Positions 1 to 11,400 of a DNA stretch of 64,000 bases are shown piece after piece. The translations under genes were made by a program, and so were the position numbers. The stretch spans positions 62,001 through 126,000 of the forward strand of contig NZ_JBIQVZ010000009.1 in assembly GCF_044335535.1 (NCBI RefSeq), in the 5' to 3' direction. The notes below the pieces were generated by a model. It was not told where the DNA came from and ran no database searches. It saw only the letters and a list, made by a program, of their open reading frames with translations. How positions within the stretch are numbered: position 1 is the stretch's first letter; every line of letters begins with the position of its first letter. Source of the stretch: Mariniflexile sp044335535. Its GTDB lineage: Bacteria; Bacteroidota; Bacteroidia; Flavobacteriales; Flavobacteriaceae.

Positions 1-1899
1 TGTTATATGCTGGAAGGATTTGATGAAAATTGGAATTGCATTGGTTCCAAAAATAGTGCAACGTACACAAATATTGATCCAGGAAATTATAAGTTTTTAG
101 TTAAAGTGTTTTATCGAGGAGAAGTATGGGATGACGCACCAAAACTATTAGAGATTACTATCCTGCCATTACTATGGAAGACATGGTGGGCAATTCTTAT
201 ATACATTATACTTTTATCTACGTTCGTTTTTTTTCTAATTAGAATACGTTTAGAGCGTATTAAAATAAAAAATCAGTTGTTAATGGAACGATTGTCACGC
301 GAACGCGAGCATAAACTAAATAAGTCAAAAACTCAGTTTTTTACTAATATTTCTCATGAATTCCGTACACCATTAAGCCTTATTTCAATGCCTTTAGAAA
401 ATTTAAGCGCAATGGATGATTTACCAGAAAATGTGAAAGAAAGAATAGATACTATTCAAGTAAGTTCTAATAAAATGATGCGTTTAGTTGATGAACTTAT
501 GGACTTTAATAAATTAGAGGGCGGCAAATTAAAGTTGCAAATAAGACATGGGGAATTGGTAACATTTATTACAGGAATTGCCAATATTTTTAATGACTTA
601 GCTTTAAAAAAAAGTATTCACTTTAAGGTTCATGCCATGATCGACCCACTTAATGGATGGTTTGATTGTGATAAACTTGAAAAAATAGTAGTTAACATTC
701 TCTCTAATGCCTTTAAGTTTACTACCGATAATGGTAAGATTAATGTCATGATAAATACTAAATCACTTGAATATGAAGATAAACGAGATATAGTACGCTA
801 TTTAGAACTTATCATTATAGACAATGGTCTAGGAATTTCTAAAAAAGAATTACCTTTTATTTTTGATAAATTTTATCAAGCAAAATCAGCATTGATGATA
901 ACTAATCCAGGAACAGGTATTGGACTTTCACTAACAAAAGGACTTGTTGAATTACATAAAGGAAGCATTAAAGTAGAAAGCAAACCTAACGATGAAACCA
1001 TATTTACAATTTTAATACCTATCGATCGGCAAGTATATTCAGAAGATAATATTTTTGAAACACCTGGGTTTATAGATTTACCAGTGTTAAATAATAAAGA
1101 AATTAAAATTGATGATGATTGGGAGGAAGGGGATGCTAGTGATAAACAAGTAATACTCATAGTAGAAGATAATGATGAATTGAGAAAATACATGGTGTTA
1201 GAATTTTGTCAGCAGTTTAATATTTTAGAAGCTAAAGATGGGCAAGAAGGGTTAGAAGTAGCAATGAATATGATTCCAGACCTAATTATTAGTGATATAT
1301 TAATGCCAATTAAAACAGGAACAGAGTTTTGCCATGAAATAAAAACAAACCTTAAAACTAGCCATATTCCTTTTATTCTTCTAACAGCAAGAACGACAGT
1401 AGAAGACAAAATTAAAGGAATAGAGAAAGGAGCAGATGTATATATAACTAAGCCTTTTAGTATTCGTTTTTTAAAGGCACAGGTGAATCAAATTATTGAG
1501 TCACGTCAAAAACTGTATACGCAGTTTAGCCAAGATGTACATTTACTACCAAACAAAGTAGCACAAAATAAAATAGATCAAGCGTTTCTACAAAAGACAA
1601 TAGATTATATTATAGATAATATGCAAAACTCTCAACTTTCAGTAAATTCAATTGCAGATAGTTTTAACTTGAGTCGTGTGCAGGTCTATCGGAAAATAAA
1701 AGCACTTACAGGTAAAACAGTTGTGAATTTCATTAAGATGGTTAGAGTTAAACAATCATTAAAATTAATGGATACGCAAAAATATACACTTGCAGAAGTT
1801 GCTTTTTTAACAGGTTTTAATTCCGCTTCCTATTTTACCACCTGTTTTAAAGATATATATGGAAAAGCACCATCTGAATATTTATCAAAAAAAATATAA
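1..1899 (+). CDS. Hybrid two-component system regulator (HTCS), 3' part
   Basis: The reading frame is open at the window edge, so this is the C-terminal part (about 632 residues) of a larger protein. Numbering from the Met at position 7, it shows the end of a Y_Y_Y periplasmic domain (about 1-55), one membrane segment (about 60-80), a HisKA domain with phospho-acceptor His117 in NISHEFRTP, a HATPase domain with DNGLGIS and GTGIGLSL, a receiver domain (about 381-495) with Asp430 and Lys482, and a C-terminal AraC-type DNA-binding pair. This is the standard HTCS layout, in which the missing N-terminus would be a periplasmic beta-propeller sensor. The adjoining susCD-GH10 locus implies that it senses a xylan oligosaccharide (inference) and activates that locus. 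The N-terminus is cut by the window, not by a mutation. Confidence 0.95.
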   Translation, partial: CYMLEGFDENWNCIGSKNSATYTNIDPGNYKFLVKVFYRGEVWDDAPKLLEITILPLLWKTWWAILIYIILLSTFVFFLIRIRLERIKIKNQLLMERLSREREHKLNKSKTQFFTNISHEFRTPLSLISMPLENLSAMDDLPENVKERIDTIQVSSNKMMRLVDELMDFNKLEGGKLKLQIRHGELVTFITGIANIFNDLALKKSIHFKVHAMIDPLNGWFDCDKLEKIVVNILSNAFKFTTDNGKINVMINTKSLEYEDKRDIVRYLELIIIDNGLGISKKELPFIFDKFYQAKSALMITNPGTGIGLSLTKGLVELHKGSIKVESKPNDETIFTILIPIDRQVYSEDNIFETPGFIDLPVLNNKEIKIDDDWEEGDASDKQVILIVEDNDELRKYMVLEFCQQFNILEAKDGQEGLEVAMNMIPDLIISDILMPIKTGTEFCHEIKTNLKTSHIPFILLTARTTVEDKIKGIEKGADVYITKPFSIRFLKAQVNQIIESRQKLYTQFSQDVHLLPNKVAQNKIDQAFLQKTIDYIIDNMQNSQLSVNSIADSFNLSRVQVYRKIKALTGKTVVNFIKMVRVKQSLKLMDTQKYTLAEVAFLTGFNSASYFTTCFKDIYGKAPSEYLSKKI

Positions 1900-2496
1900 T
1901 ACTCATTTTTCTTTGTAAACAAACTTTAACTACAAGAATTTTGATATACTCACAATCTGCTTATCAACCTTTTTATGTCTGCTATAATAAAGCTTTCGGA
2001 GGTTAAATCTAATCTAGTCTTTATTCCCAAGATTGCATTTTTTATGGATTGTAGTTTTACAATATAAATGATAAAAGAAGTTAAGAATACTTTAAATTTC
2101 TATTATATATTGCTTTTTACAGAGAAAATGATGATATAAATTCAATTCTTTATAACCTGAGTATAAATTTTAACGAAGTTAGATGTTAGAAGGACAAAGT
2201 TCAGAGTTCAGAGTTAAGTTAAAAGTTTAGAGCTTGATGTATCGATGAAGTTTGTGATACACGATTCAACGATTACACGGTTAAACAATTAAAAAGTATA
2301 GGGATGTTTATCAACCTGAATCAAGGATTTTGTAACGATATCGTTTTTATTTATCAACTATTTAAATACCTGGATATCAGATTTCATTACATCGAGTTTG
2401 TTTATAATAATTTTTGATAAATTTCATAGTCACAATTTTTGAACTAATAATAGAGGAATTGTTAGTTGTCAGTATCTTATAAACTGTGCAAGTTTT

Positions 2497-2532
2497 AAAA
2501 TCTCAGGTTAAAATTTAATCTGAGATTTTTTT
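2497..2532 (+). terminator. Intrinsic terminator-like hairpin
   Basis: A perfect 10-bp stem AAAATCTCAG/CTGAGATTTT with a 13-nt AT-rich loop runs into a short T tract on the plus strand. It lies about 600 bp after the HTCS stop codon with no gene in between, so it ends either a long 3' UTR or an unannotated small RNA. Confidence 0.55.
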
Positions 2533-2830
2533 ATTCATTAATTCAAGGTTTTTATATCACAACATATAAAACTTTGCAATTAAAAACAGACTTAAATATC
2601 AAAAATAAGATTTTTTCTTATTCGATATTCAATTTTGTAGTATGTAATTAATACATAATACTACAAAAAATTGATACTCTATCGATAAATCCATCAACAG
2701 GGTTGATTGTAATTAATTAAGTCCTATAAACAATGTAATATATTGTTTAATTGCCTTGAATGTCCAAAAGTTTAAAGAAAATGATCAATTATTTAAAGTT
2801 TTAATAACAAGATGTCTTCATATTTGCTGT

Positions 2831-2880
2831 ATTATGATTTAATTAAGCAACCGGTTGTTTAAATATTTATAAATCATAAT
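2831..2880. promoter_or_regulatory. Nested palindrome upstream of susC, candidate operator
   Basis: The outer arms ATTATGATTT (2831-2840) and AAATCATAAT (2871-2880) are perfect reverse complements. Inside them lies the near-perfect palindrome TTAAGCAACCGGTTGTTTAA (2843-2862), with one mismatched pair and a perfect core CAACCGGTTG. It is the least AT-rich spot in its surroundings. It lies about 370 bp before the susC start, which suits a regulator-binding site for the xylan locus. The binding protein is not known. Confidence 0.5.
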
Positions 2881-3253
2881 AGCATTTAAAATTAAAACTA
2901 AATAATAACCAAGTACTATACGTAAAGTACGAAACCAACTAAACCAAAAGCTTATGAGAAAAAAACTATTTTCTAAAGATGTTTTTCACCAATCCGGGTG
3001 ATATGAATTTTATTTTTATCCTATTTGAATCACAGGGTTGTATTTAAGCAAGAATTTATATACCAATGTTATTTCAAATTGTATAAGAAAATGGATTAAA
3101 TGTTAAGATGCTCTTAATCTTAAATAATCTGGTAAAACTGTATATAAGATTTTATAATCAAAGCTATAAAGTATGACAAAGTATTCTATAAAAGTCTTTG
3201 AATCATACTTGAGTTCTAAAGCTTGTAATAAATAAAAATATCAAAATAATAAT

Positions 3254-6200
3254 ATGAAAATACAATTATTTAAAATTCCACGAAAATACAAGTTTGTGGT
3301 ATTGGGAGTTTTGTTTCAACTTTTGTTTTCGGGAATTGCGTTTGGAAGTGAAACGACTGGATTTTCACCCAATTTGTCTACCACCAATAAACAACCAAAT
3401 CAACAAATAATAGTAAAAGGAACGATTACTTCTCTAGATGATAATATGTTACTTCCTGGAGTAAATATATTAGTTAAGGGATATCCGAAAATTGGTACTG
3501 TAACTGATTTTGATGGAGAATATTCAATACAATTACCCAGTTCAGATGCTGTTTTAATCTTTAGTTATATAGGATATAAAACAATAGAGAGAAGTGTAGC
3601 GGGTCTAACAGAAATTAATGTTGTTATGAGCCCAGATGAAACTTCACTTGATGAAGTTGTAGTTGTTGGGTATGGAAAACAGAAAAAAGTTAGTGTAGTA
3701 GCTGCTATTGCTCAGGTTAAAGGAGAAACATTAGAGCAAGCCGGAGGAGTTTCTAGTATAGGAGCTGCATTAACAGGAAATACGCCTGGGGTTATTACAA
3801 CTGCCAGTACTGGTATGCCGGGAGAAGAAGATCCTCAAATTTTTATTCGTGGACAAAGCACTTGGAATGGATCTTCTCCATTAATTTTAGTGGATGGAGT
3901 AGAAAGATCTATGAATAGTGTCGCTATTAGCGAGGTTGAATCTGTAACGGTTTTAAAAGATGCTTCAGCAACGTCTGTATATGGTGTAAGGGGAGCTAAT
4001 GGCGTAATATTGATTACTACAAAACGCGGAAAGATAGGTAGAGCAACTATTAGAGCAAGAGTAAATAGTACTATAAAAGTTCCTTCAAAATTACCCGGGA
4101 AATATGATGCATTTGACGCATTGTTAGTTAAGAATGATGCAATTGAAAATGAATTATCTCTAAGTCCAGAAAGTTGGAATGATTACCTTCCTTTTGACAT
4201 TATAAATAAATATAGAAATCCAGCAAACTTAGAAGAAGCTGAAAGGTATCCTAATGTAGATTGGGCAGATATTTTGTTTAAAGATTATACCATGTCTTAT
4301 AATGCTAGTCTAAATGTAAGCGGAGGAACTGAAGCTGTAAAATATTTTGCAGCTGTTGACTTTCTTCGCGAAGGGGATTTGTTCAAAGATTATGATAATG
4401 GCAGAGGCTATGATCCAGGTTACGGTTTTAATAGATTAAATGTAAGGTCTAACCTAGATTTTGTTATAACGCCTACAACTAAATTAAGAGTTAATTTATC
4501 GGGATCTCATGGTGTTAGAAAAAATCCATGGGGTGCAAGTGGTTCGGAATATACGATGTGGGACGCTGCTTATTCAACGGCAGCAGATGTTTTTTTACCA
4601 AGGTATTCTGATGGTGCTTGGGGGTACTATGCTCCAAATGAAGGAAAAGCTTCAAATTCAGTTAGAAATTTAGCTATTAGTGGTATTCAGTATAGAACAA
4701 CTACTAAACTTACTACAGATTTTACTCTAGATCAAAGTTTAGAAATGTTGGTGGACGGACTTAACTTTAAAGGGGTTCTAGCTTTAGATAATACGTTTTC
4801 TGAAGGAGACAGAGGTGTAAATGATTTATATAATGATATTCAACAGAAATGGATAGATCCCGTGACAGGATTACCCACTTATAAGCAAGCTTTCGATTCA
4901 AACAATAGATTTGATTTTCAAGAAGGTGTTAAATGGTCTACAACAGGAGGTAATGTTCAAGATTGGGCTTCGTACAGAAGGTTATTTTATCAATTACAAT
5001 TAGATTATAATCTAAAGATAGATAAACATAACATTACAGCTATGGGAAATGTAAATCGCAATGAATTTGCAACAGGAAGTCAAATTCCTAATTATAGAGA
5101 AGATTGGGTTTTTAGAACAACTTATGGCTATGCTGATAAATATTTGTTGGAATATAATGGTGCATATAATGGTTCTGAAAAATTTAGTGCAGATAATCGT
5201 TTTGCGTTTTTCTCTTCAGGAGGTTTAGGTTGGGTAATGTCAAAAGAAAAGTTTATGGAATCCCTTTCATTTATTGATATGCTTAAACTACGTGGTTCGT
5301 ATGGAGAAATTGGAGATGATAATATATTTGGTAGATTTTTATATTTAACACAATGGGGCTATGGAGGTAATTCAACTATGGGAACCACAGGAGAAACTGC
5401 TGAATCAAGTCCATATTCTTGGTATAGAGAAACTGCTGTTGGAAATCCAGAGGTTCATTGGGAAAAAGTAAAAAAGACAAATGTAGGTGTAGATTTTGAA
5501 TTATTTAAAAGATTTATAACTGGTACTTTCGATTATTTTAAAGAGGATCGTAGTGATATTTTGATATCAGGAGATAGAAGAGCTATTCCAAGTTATTATG
5601 GTACTCAGGCGCCAGTGGCTAATCTTGGTAGAGTTAGAAATCAAGGATTTGAGTTTGAAATAAAATTAAACCATACGTTTGCTAATGGATTAAATCTTTG
5701 GTCTAATTTTAATATAACCCATGCTAAAAATAAAGTTCTTTTTGCTGATGATCCAGGATTATTGCCAGATTATCAAAAGCAAGAAGGTAAACAAATAGGT
5801 CAGGCTTATACATATGTATCTAATGGATATTATAATACTTGGGATGAATTGTATGCGACTACAATGCACAATACAAACGATAATCAAAAACTTCCAGGTA
5901 ATTATACTGTTTTAGATTTTAATGGTGACGGAATTTTAGACACCTATGATAATATTCCTTATGGCTATTCGGGTAGACCTCAAAACACATTTAACACTAC
6001 TATAGGATTTAACTGGAAAGGTTTTAGTGCGTTTGTTCAGTTTTATGGTGTAAATAATGTATCTCGTCAGGTTGTTCTTAATAGTTTGTCTTCTCAAAAT
6101 CACGTGGTTTACGAAGTAGATAGTTATTGGTCCAAAAACAATATAAATGGAGCAGTTCCTGTTCCTAGATGGTTGTCTACACCCAATGGATCTTACACCA

Positions 6201-6460
6201 GTGCAGATCGTTTTTTCTATGATGGATCTTATGTTAGATTGAAAAATGCAGAAATAGCCTATACTTTTAAATCTAGTTCAAGTTGGGTTAAATCATTGGG
6301 AGTTAATGATCTTAAATTTTATTTAAACGGTAACAACCTGTTTTTATGGACAGATATGCCAGATGACAGGGAAGCTAACTTTGCAGGTACAGGTTGGGCC
6401 TCCCAAGGGGCATATCCAACAGCTCGTCGATTTAACTTAGGTGTTAACATAACATTTTAA
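3254..6460 (+). CDS. SusC/RagA TonB-dependent transporter, XusA-like
   Basis: A 1068-residue outer-membrane importer. It has a signal peptide (about 1-31), a CarboxypepD_reg-like domain (about 53-127), a DEVVVVGYG segment (133-141) before the plug, a plug with the characteristic RGANGVILITTKRG motif, and a long beta-barrel ending in an aromatic residue (NLGVNITF). It would import xylo-oligosaccharides in a TonB/ExbBD-dependent way, with the following SusD as its lid. It opens the susC-susD-susC-susD-susE-GH10 order known from the xus cluster of Bacteroides and Prevotella. The substrate is inferred from the neighbouring enzymes. The SusC family call itself is secure. Confidence 0.95.
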   Translation: MKIQLFKIPRKYKFVVLGVLFQLLFSGIAFGSETTGFSPNLSTTNKQPNQQIIVKGTITSLDDNMLLPGVNILVKGYPKIGTVTDFDGEYSIQLPSSDAVLIFSYIGYKTIERSVAGLTEINVVMSPDETSLDEVVVVGYGKQKKVSVVAAIAQVKGETLEQAGGVSSIGAALTGNTPGVITTASTGMPGEEDPQIFIRGQSTWNGSSPLILVDGVERSMNSVAISEVESVTVLKDASATSVYGVRGANGVILITTKRGKIGRATIRARVNSTIKVPSKLPGKYDAFDALLVKNDAIENELSLSPESWNDYLPFDIINKYRNPANLEEAERYPNVDWADILFKDYTMSYNASLNVSGGTEAVKYFAAVDFLREGDLFKDYDNGRGYDPGYGFNRLNVRSNLDFVITPTTKLRVNLSGSHGVRKNPWGASGSEYTMWDAAYSTAADVFLPRYSDGAWGYYAPNEGKASNSVRNLAISGIQYRTTTKLTTDFTLDQSLEMLVDGLNFKGVLALDNTFSEGDRGVNDLYNDIQQKWIDPVTGLPTYKQAFDSNNRFDFQEGVKWSTTGGNVQDWASYRRLFYQLQLDYNLKIDKHNITAMGNVNRNEFATGSQIPNYREDWVFRTTYGYADKYLLEYNGAYNGSEKFSADNRFAFFSSGGLGWVMSKEKFMESLSFIDMLKLRGSYGEIGDDNIFGRFLYLTQWGYGGNSTMGTTGETAESSPYSWYRETAVGNPEVHWEKVKKTNVGVDFELFKRFITGTFDYFKEDRSDILISGDRRAIPSYYGTQAPVANLGRVRNQGFEFEIKLNHTFANGLNLWSNFNITHAKNKVLFADDPGLLPDYQKQEGKQIGQAYTYVSNGYYNTWDELYATTMHNTNDNQKLPGNYTVLDFNGDGILDTYDNIPYGYSGRPQNTFNTTIGFNWKGFSAFVQFYGVNNVSRQVVLNSLSSQNHVVYEVDSYWSKNNINGAVPVPRWLSTPNGSYTSADRFFYDGSYVRLKNAEIAYTFKSSSSWVKSLGVNDLKFYLNGNNLFLWTDMPDDREANFAGTGWASQGAYPTARRFNLGVNITF

Positions 6461-6472
6461 ATGCTTATTATT

Positions 6473-8362
6473 ATGAAAATATATATCAAAACTATATTAA
6501 AGTACAGTCTGGTTGTATGTCTGTTTATTACTTCAACATCATGTGAAGATTACCTTGATAAAGATCCAGACACTAATATTTCAGCTGATGAAGCTTTTAA
6601 AAACTTTACAAATTTTCAAGGATTTACAGAAGAGTTATATCAATGTATCCCTGATTTTACTAATCGATATTGGACAAATTCTTGGAACTGGGGAGAAGAT
6701 GAGATACAATCTACAGCACGTGATTTCCATTTTGGTGTTAAGATAGATAATGGAGATTTCTGGGGCTGGCAAGACGAACACGATGGTTGGGGAGCTGGAT
6801 GGATGAATGCTTCAAATGCAAATACCTCTAACGATCGCTTCAGTAAAGATTTATGGAAAAACGGATGGTATGGTATTCGTAAAGCAAACATCGGACTTGA
6901 GAATCTTGATAACTTAACTGAAGCTACACAGGAGGAGAGAGACTTAATAAAAGGTCAACTACTATTCTTTAGAGCTTGGTTTCATTTTCAGTTTATACAG
7001 TATTTTGGTGGATTACCATACATAGATACTGTGTTACCTAGTGATGAGCCTTTGAGATTACCTAGACTTAGTTATCATGAATGTGCCGATAAAATAGGTC
7101 AAGATTTAAGACTAGCAGCAGATTTATTACCTATAAACTGGGATAAAACAACAGCAGGAAAGAGAACATTGGGTAAGAATGCGTTACGTATTAATAAAAT
7201 AATGGCCTTAGGTTACTTAGGTAAAAATTATTTATGGGCAGGTAGTCCTTTAATGAATAAGGAATCTACTGGAAGCGAAAGCTATAATTCTAATTATTGT
7301 AAAAAATCGGCAGAAGCTTTTGGAGAATTATTAACCATAGCAGAAAGCCCAGAATCTCAATATGCATTGTTGCCTTTTTCAGAATATAGCAACAATTTCT
7401 TTACTACAGGTTCAAACTGGCAAATGCCAGGAGGAACAGAAGCTATTTTTAGAGGTCCATATTGGGGAGCTAATGGTTCAAATTGGGGAACCAGTAAACA
7501 ATTTCAACCTGCACCTGTAATAGCAGATGGCGATGTGAAATTTTTACCAACAGCCAACTATGTAGATTATTATGGGATGGAAAATGGATTGCCTATTAAG
7601 GATATAACTATGGCAGACCCAGAATCTGGCTATGACCCAGCTTATCCTTGGAAAGGTAGAGATCCAAGATTTTATAATGATATCGTTTATGATGGTGTGA
7701 AATGCGTTCAAGGCTCTATGCCAAGCACGGTCTCTCAAGATCGTTATGCTAATCTTTATACAGGAGGTAGTTATCGAAATATTAGTACAGGAAGCAGAAC
7801 AGGATATTTACTATATAAGTTTATTCCAATTACAGCTAATAAGTATGATTTAGGTTACGATTGGGGGGCAAACCTAAATATACACCTTCCATGGATGCGT
7901 TTAGCAGATGTATATATAATGTATGCGGAAGCTGCTGCACAAGCTAGTAATTCACCTACGGGTAAGGCAATAAGTTATAGTAGAACAGCTGTAGATGCCA
8001 TAAATGTAGTAAGAGATAGAGCCGGAGTAGGTCATGTTGCTAATAAGTTTCTGGGGTCTATAGATGTATTTATGGACGAGTTAAGAAGAGAACGAGCTGT
8101 TGAATTAGCATTTGAGCGTCATCGCTTTAATGATTTACGTCGTTGGTTACTATTAACAAAGAGCCCATATACTCTTAAAAAATCTATTGAGTTTGATCGT
8201 GTTGGGGAATTTAATACTGAAGATCCAACATTAAATAGAGTAGCAAACATTCAAGAAGAAATTATTCTAGAACGAAATTTTAGCGATAAGCACTATTGGT
8301 TGCCTTTAAAAAATGTAGATGTTAATATGTACCTAGAATTTCCTCAGAATCCTGGTTGGTAG
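6473..8362 (+). CDS. SusD/RagB surface glycan-binding lipoprotein, XusB-like
   Basis: A 629-residue SusD-family lipoprotein. I prefer the ATG at 6473 because it gives a clean lipoprotein signal ending ITSTSC. An in-frame ATG at 6461, directly after the susC stop, would add MLII. The lipidated Cys is followed by EDYLDKD, an acidic surface-export pattern typical of Bacteroidota lipoproteins. The SusD TPR-like core is visible (LLFFRAWFHFQFIQYFGG), as are the C-terminal motifs ELRRERAVELAFERHRFNDL and NPGW at the end. It is expected to sit on the preceding SusC and capture xylan fragments. It is translationally close-coupled with that gene. Confidence 0.94.
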   Translation: MKIYIKTILKYSLVVCLFITSTSCEDYLDKDPDTNISADEAFKNFTNFQGFTEELYQCIPDFTNRYWTNSWNWGEDEIQSTARDFHFGVKIDNGDFWGWQDEHDGWGAGWMNASNANTSNDRFSKDLWKNGWYGIRKANIGLENLDNLTEATQEERDLIKGQLLFFRAWFHFQFIQYFGGLPYIDTVLPSDEPLRLPRLSYHECADKIGQDLRLAADLLPINWDKTTAGKRTLGKNALRINKIMALGYLGKNYLWAGSPLMNKESTGSESYNSNYCKKSAEAFGELLTIAESPESQYALLPFSEYSNNFFTTGSNWQMPGGTEAIFRGPYWGANGSNWGTSKQFQPAPVIADGDVKFLPTANYVDYYGMENGLPIKDITMADPESGYDPAYPWKGRDPRFYNDIVYDGVKCVQGSMPSTVSQDRYANLYTGGSYRNISTGSRTGYLLYKFIPITANKYDLGYDWGANLNIHLPWMRLADVYIMYAEAAAQASNSPTGKAISYSRTAVDAINVVRDRAGVGHVANKFLGSIDVFMDELRRERAVELAFERHRFNDLRRWLLLTKSPYTLKKSIEFDRVGEFNTEDPTLNRVANIQEEIILERNFSDKHYWLPLKNVDVNMYLEFPQNPGW

Positions 8363-8405
8363 TCAATTTGATAATGTTAAATAATATAATACAAAATAGA
8401 AAATA

Positions 8406-11400
8406 ATGAAATATATACAACTAAAAATAGTTCTATGTTTTGTACTTATTACTTTCTGTCCGTTACTGTTAACTGCACAAGAAAATAATTTGATAGATAT
8501 TGAAGGTGTCGTAATAGGAGCTATGGGGAAACCTCTTCAAGAAGCATTGCTTGTTATTGAAAATGATAGAAACATTTCTACAACAACCGATTCAGATGGT
8601 AAGTTCTTTATAACAGCACCAAAAAATACTGATTTAGTAGTAAGTGCTATTGGCTACCAACAAAAAGTAGTTAAAGTTAGTTCAGAATTAAATCAAATAA
8701 ATTTAAATTCTGTTGATGTTCAAAGTCAGGTTCAAGTAGCTTTTCAAAAGGTAAAAGAAAATGATTTAATTGGAGGTGTTTCATTTGTAAACCTTCAAGA
8801 AATAATGGAAAAAAATTATACCACTTATAGTTTAGAAGGCTTGCAAGCCTTTGTGGGAGGATATAATGGGAATATTTGGGGCTCTGGCGGAGCTTTAGTA
8901 TTAGTTGATGGAGTACCGCGTAATGCTAATACCGTTTTACCTACCGAAATAGACCAAGTAACTTTTCTTAAAGGTGTTTCGGCAGTTACATTATACGGAA
9001 GTCGTGCAGCAAAAGGTGTAATTTATATTACTACTAAAAAAGGGGAAAATAAAAAGCAAGAAATAAAAGTAAGAGTTGATGCAGGAATATTAACTCCTAA
9101 ACGTTTTCCTAAATATTTAGGGTCGGCAGAATATATGAATTTCTACAATCAAGCTAGACAAAATGATGGTTTAGAAGATTTATATTCTTATGAAACTATA
9201 TATAATTATGCATCTGGGGAAAGTCCATATAGATATGCCGATGTAGATTATTATTCAAAAGATTATGTAAGTGATTTTTATTCTAGATATGATGCTAATA
9301 TGGAAATTACTGGAGGTAGTGATGTAGCTAGGTATTATACAACCGTGAATTTTTCAACTTCAGGCGATTTATTAGATTTTGGAGAAGCTACTAATAATAA
9401 AACAGAACGATTTAATGTAAGAGGTAATATTGATTTTGATATTATTAAGGATGTTTTATCGGCAAATATAGGAGCTAATGCTATTTATTATAATGGAAGA
9501 GGGGTAAATACAAACTATTGGAGTAATGCTTCTACTTTGAGACCTTACAGGTTCACTCCATTAATCCCTTTAGATTTAATTGAAGAAGGTGATATAGCAT
9601 CACAAACCTTGATTAACAACAGTAATTATATTATAAATGGTAAATACTTATTAGGAGGAACACAATTAGATCAAACAAATCCATTTGCGGCTATTTATGC
9701 TGGGGGCTATAATACATATACTAACCGTCAATTTCAATTTAATACTGGAATTAATGCAAACCTTTCAGGGGTGTTAGAAGGGTTAAGTTTTAAAAGTATG
9801 TTTGGAGTAGATTATGAGACTTCATATAATCAGTCTTACAATAATAACTATGCCGTTTACGAAGCTCAATGGAATACTTATGCTGGATTTGACCAAATTA
9901 CAGGGTTAACTAAATATGGAGAGGATTCTAAATCAGGTGTGCAGAATATAAGCAATAGTGCATATAATCAAACTATTAGTTTTTCTGGACAATTTGATTA
10001 TGCTAAAAAGTTTGATGAAAAAAATAAAATTAATGCCACTCTTTTAGCTAATGGATATCAACAATCATATTCAGAAGTATATCATAGAGTTAGTAATGCT
10101 AATCTAGGTTTACAGTTTGGATATAATTATGCCGATAAATTTTATGCAGATTTTAAGGAGGCTATTGTACATTCTGCAAAATTTGCTAAAGGAGAACGCA
10201 ATGCAACTTCACCATCAGTAGCTTTTGGATGGAGGCCAAGTGAAGAGAATTTCATGAAAAACAGTAAAGCGGTAGATAATTTAAAACTTACCTTTTCTGC
10301 CGGTATTTTACACTCAGACCTAGATATTAACGATTACTATTTGTATGAAAGTATATATACTCAAACAGATGGAGCTTGGTACAGTTGGAGAGATGGGGCG
10401 CTTAACCGTACTACAGATTCTAGAAGAGGTGAAAATTTAGATTTGACTTTTGTTAAAAAAGAAGAATTGAATTTTGGTATAGAAGCGTCTTTTTTCGATA
10501 AGTTAATAACTTTAAATAGTTCGTTTTTTACAAGTAAACTTAGCGGGAATGTAATTCAAGCTTCTATTTTATATCCAAATTACTTTACAACAGGATGGCC
10601 AAATTCATCATTTATACCCAATGTGAATTATAATGACGACAAAAGAATAGGTTTTGACTTCGATTTAAGGTTTAATAAAAAGTTTGGAGAGGTTGATTTT
10701 GCATTAGGATTAACAGGAATGTATTATGATACAAAAGCATCAAAAAGAGCAGAGATGTATGAAGATGAGTATCAATACAGAGAAGGCAAACCTTTAGATG
10801 GAATTTGGGGATTACAAAACCAAGGCTTTTTTGTTGATGAGGCAGACATAGCAGACTCTCCAACCCATACTTTTGGACAAGTAAAACCAGGTGATATTAA
10901 ATATAAGGATCAAAATGGAGACGGCCTAGTTAATACTCAAGACGAAGTGTTTTTAGGTAAAGCCGGTTGGAGTGGAGCTCCATTTACTTTTGGTGTTAAC
11001 TTAACAGCTAAGTGGAAAAACTTAACCTTCTTTGCTTTGGCAACAGGACAATTAGGAGCGTATTCAATGAAAAATAATTCATATTTCTGGATTGATGGAG
11101 ATGATAAATATTCTATTGAGGTACGTAATAGTTGGACTGAGGAAACAAAAGACATAGCTTCTTATCCTAGACTGACAACTTTTAATAGTGATAATAATTA
11201 TCGATCATCAGATTTTTGGATGTATAGTTCAGATAGAATAGATCTTTCAAAAGTTCAAATTTCATACGATTTTCCAAAAAAGATGTTCCAAAATTCATTT
11301 GTGAGTAAAGTTGGATTATATATAAGTGGAGCTAATTTATTAACAATTTCACGTTATAGAGATATTATGGAAATGAATGTTGGAGGATCTCCACAAACAA

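Larger units (their letters stand above)
1900..3253. other. 1.35 kb gene-free regulatory gap
   Basis: No credible gene is present between the regulator and the first susC. The stretch is very AT-rich. It contains a terminator-like hairpin near 2497-2532, a nested palindrome at 2831-2880, and short word-like repeats near 2195-2230 (TTCAGAGTTCAGAGTT). Such long leaders are common before susC genes and probably carry the HTCS-controlled promoter. I could not place a convincing TTG/TAnnTTTG promoter pair here. Confidence 0.6.

Noticed and set aside
2954..3001. A 15-codon frame (MRKKLFSKDVFHQSG) in the susC leader
   Set aside because: Too short and without conserved leader-peptide features; kept only as a remote possibility.
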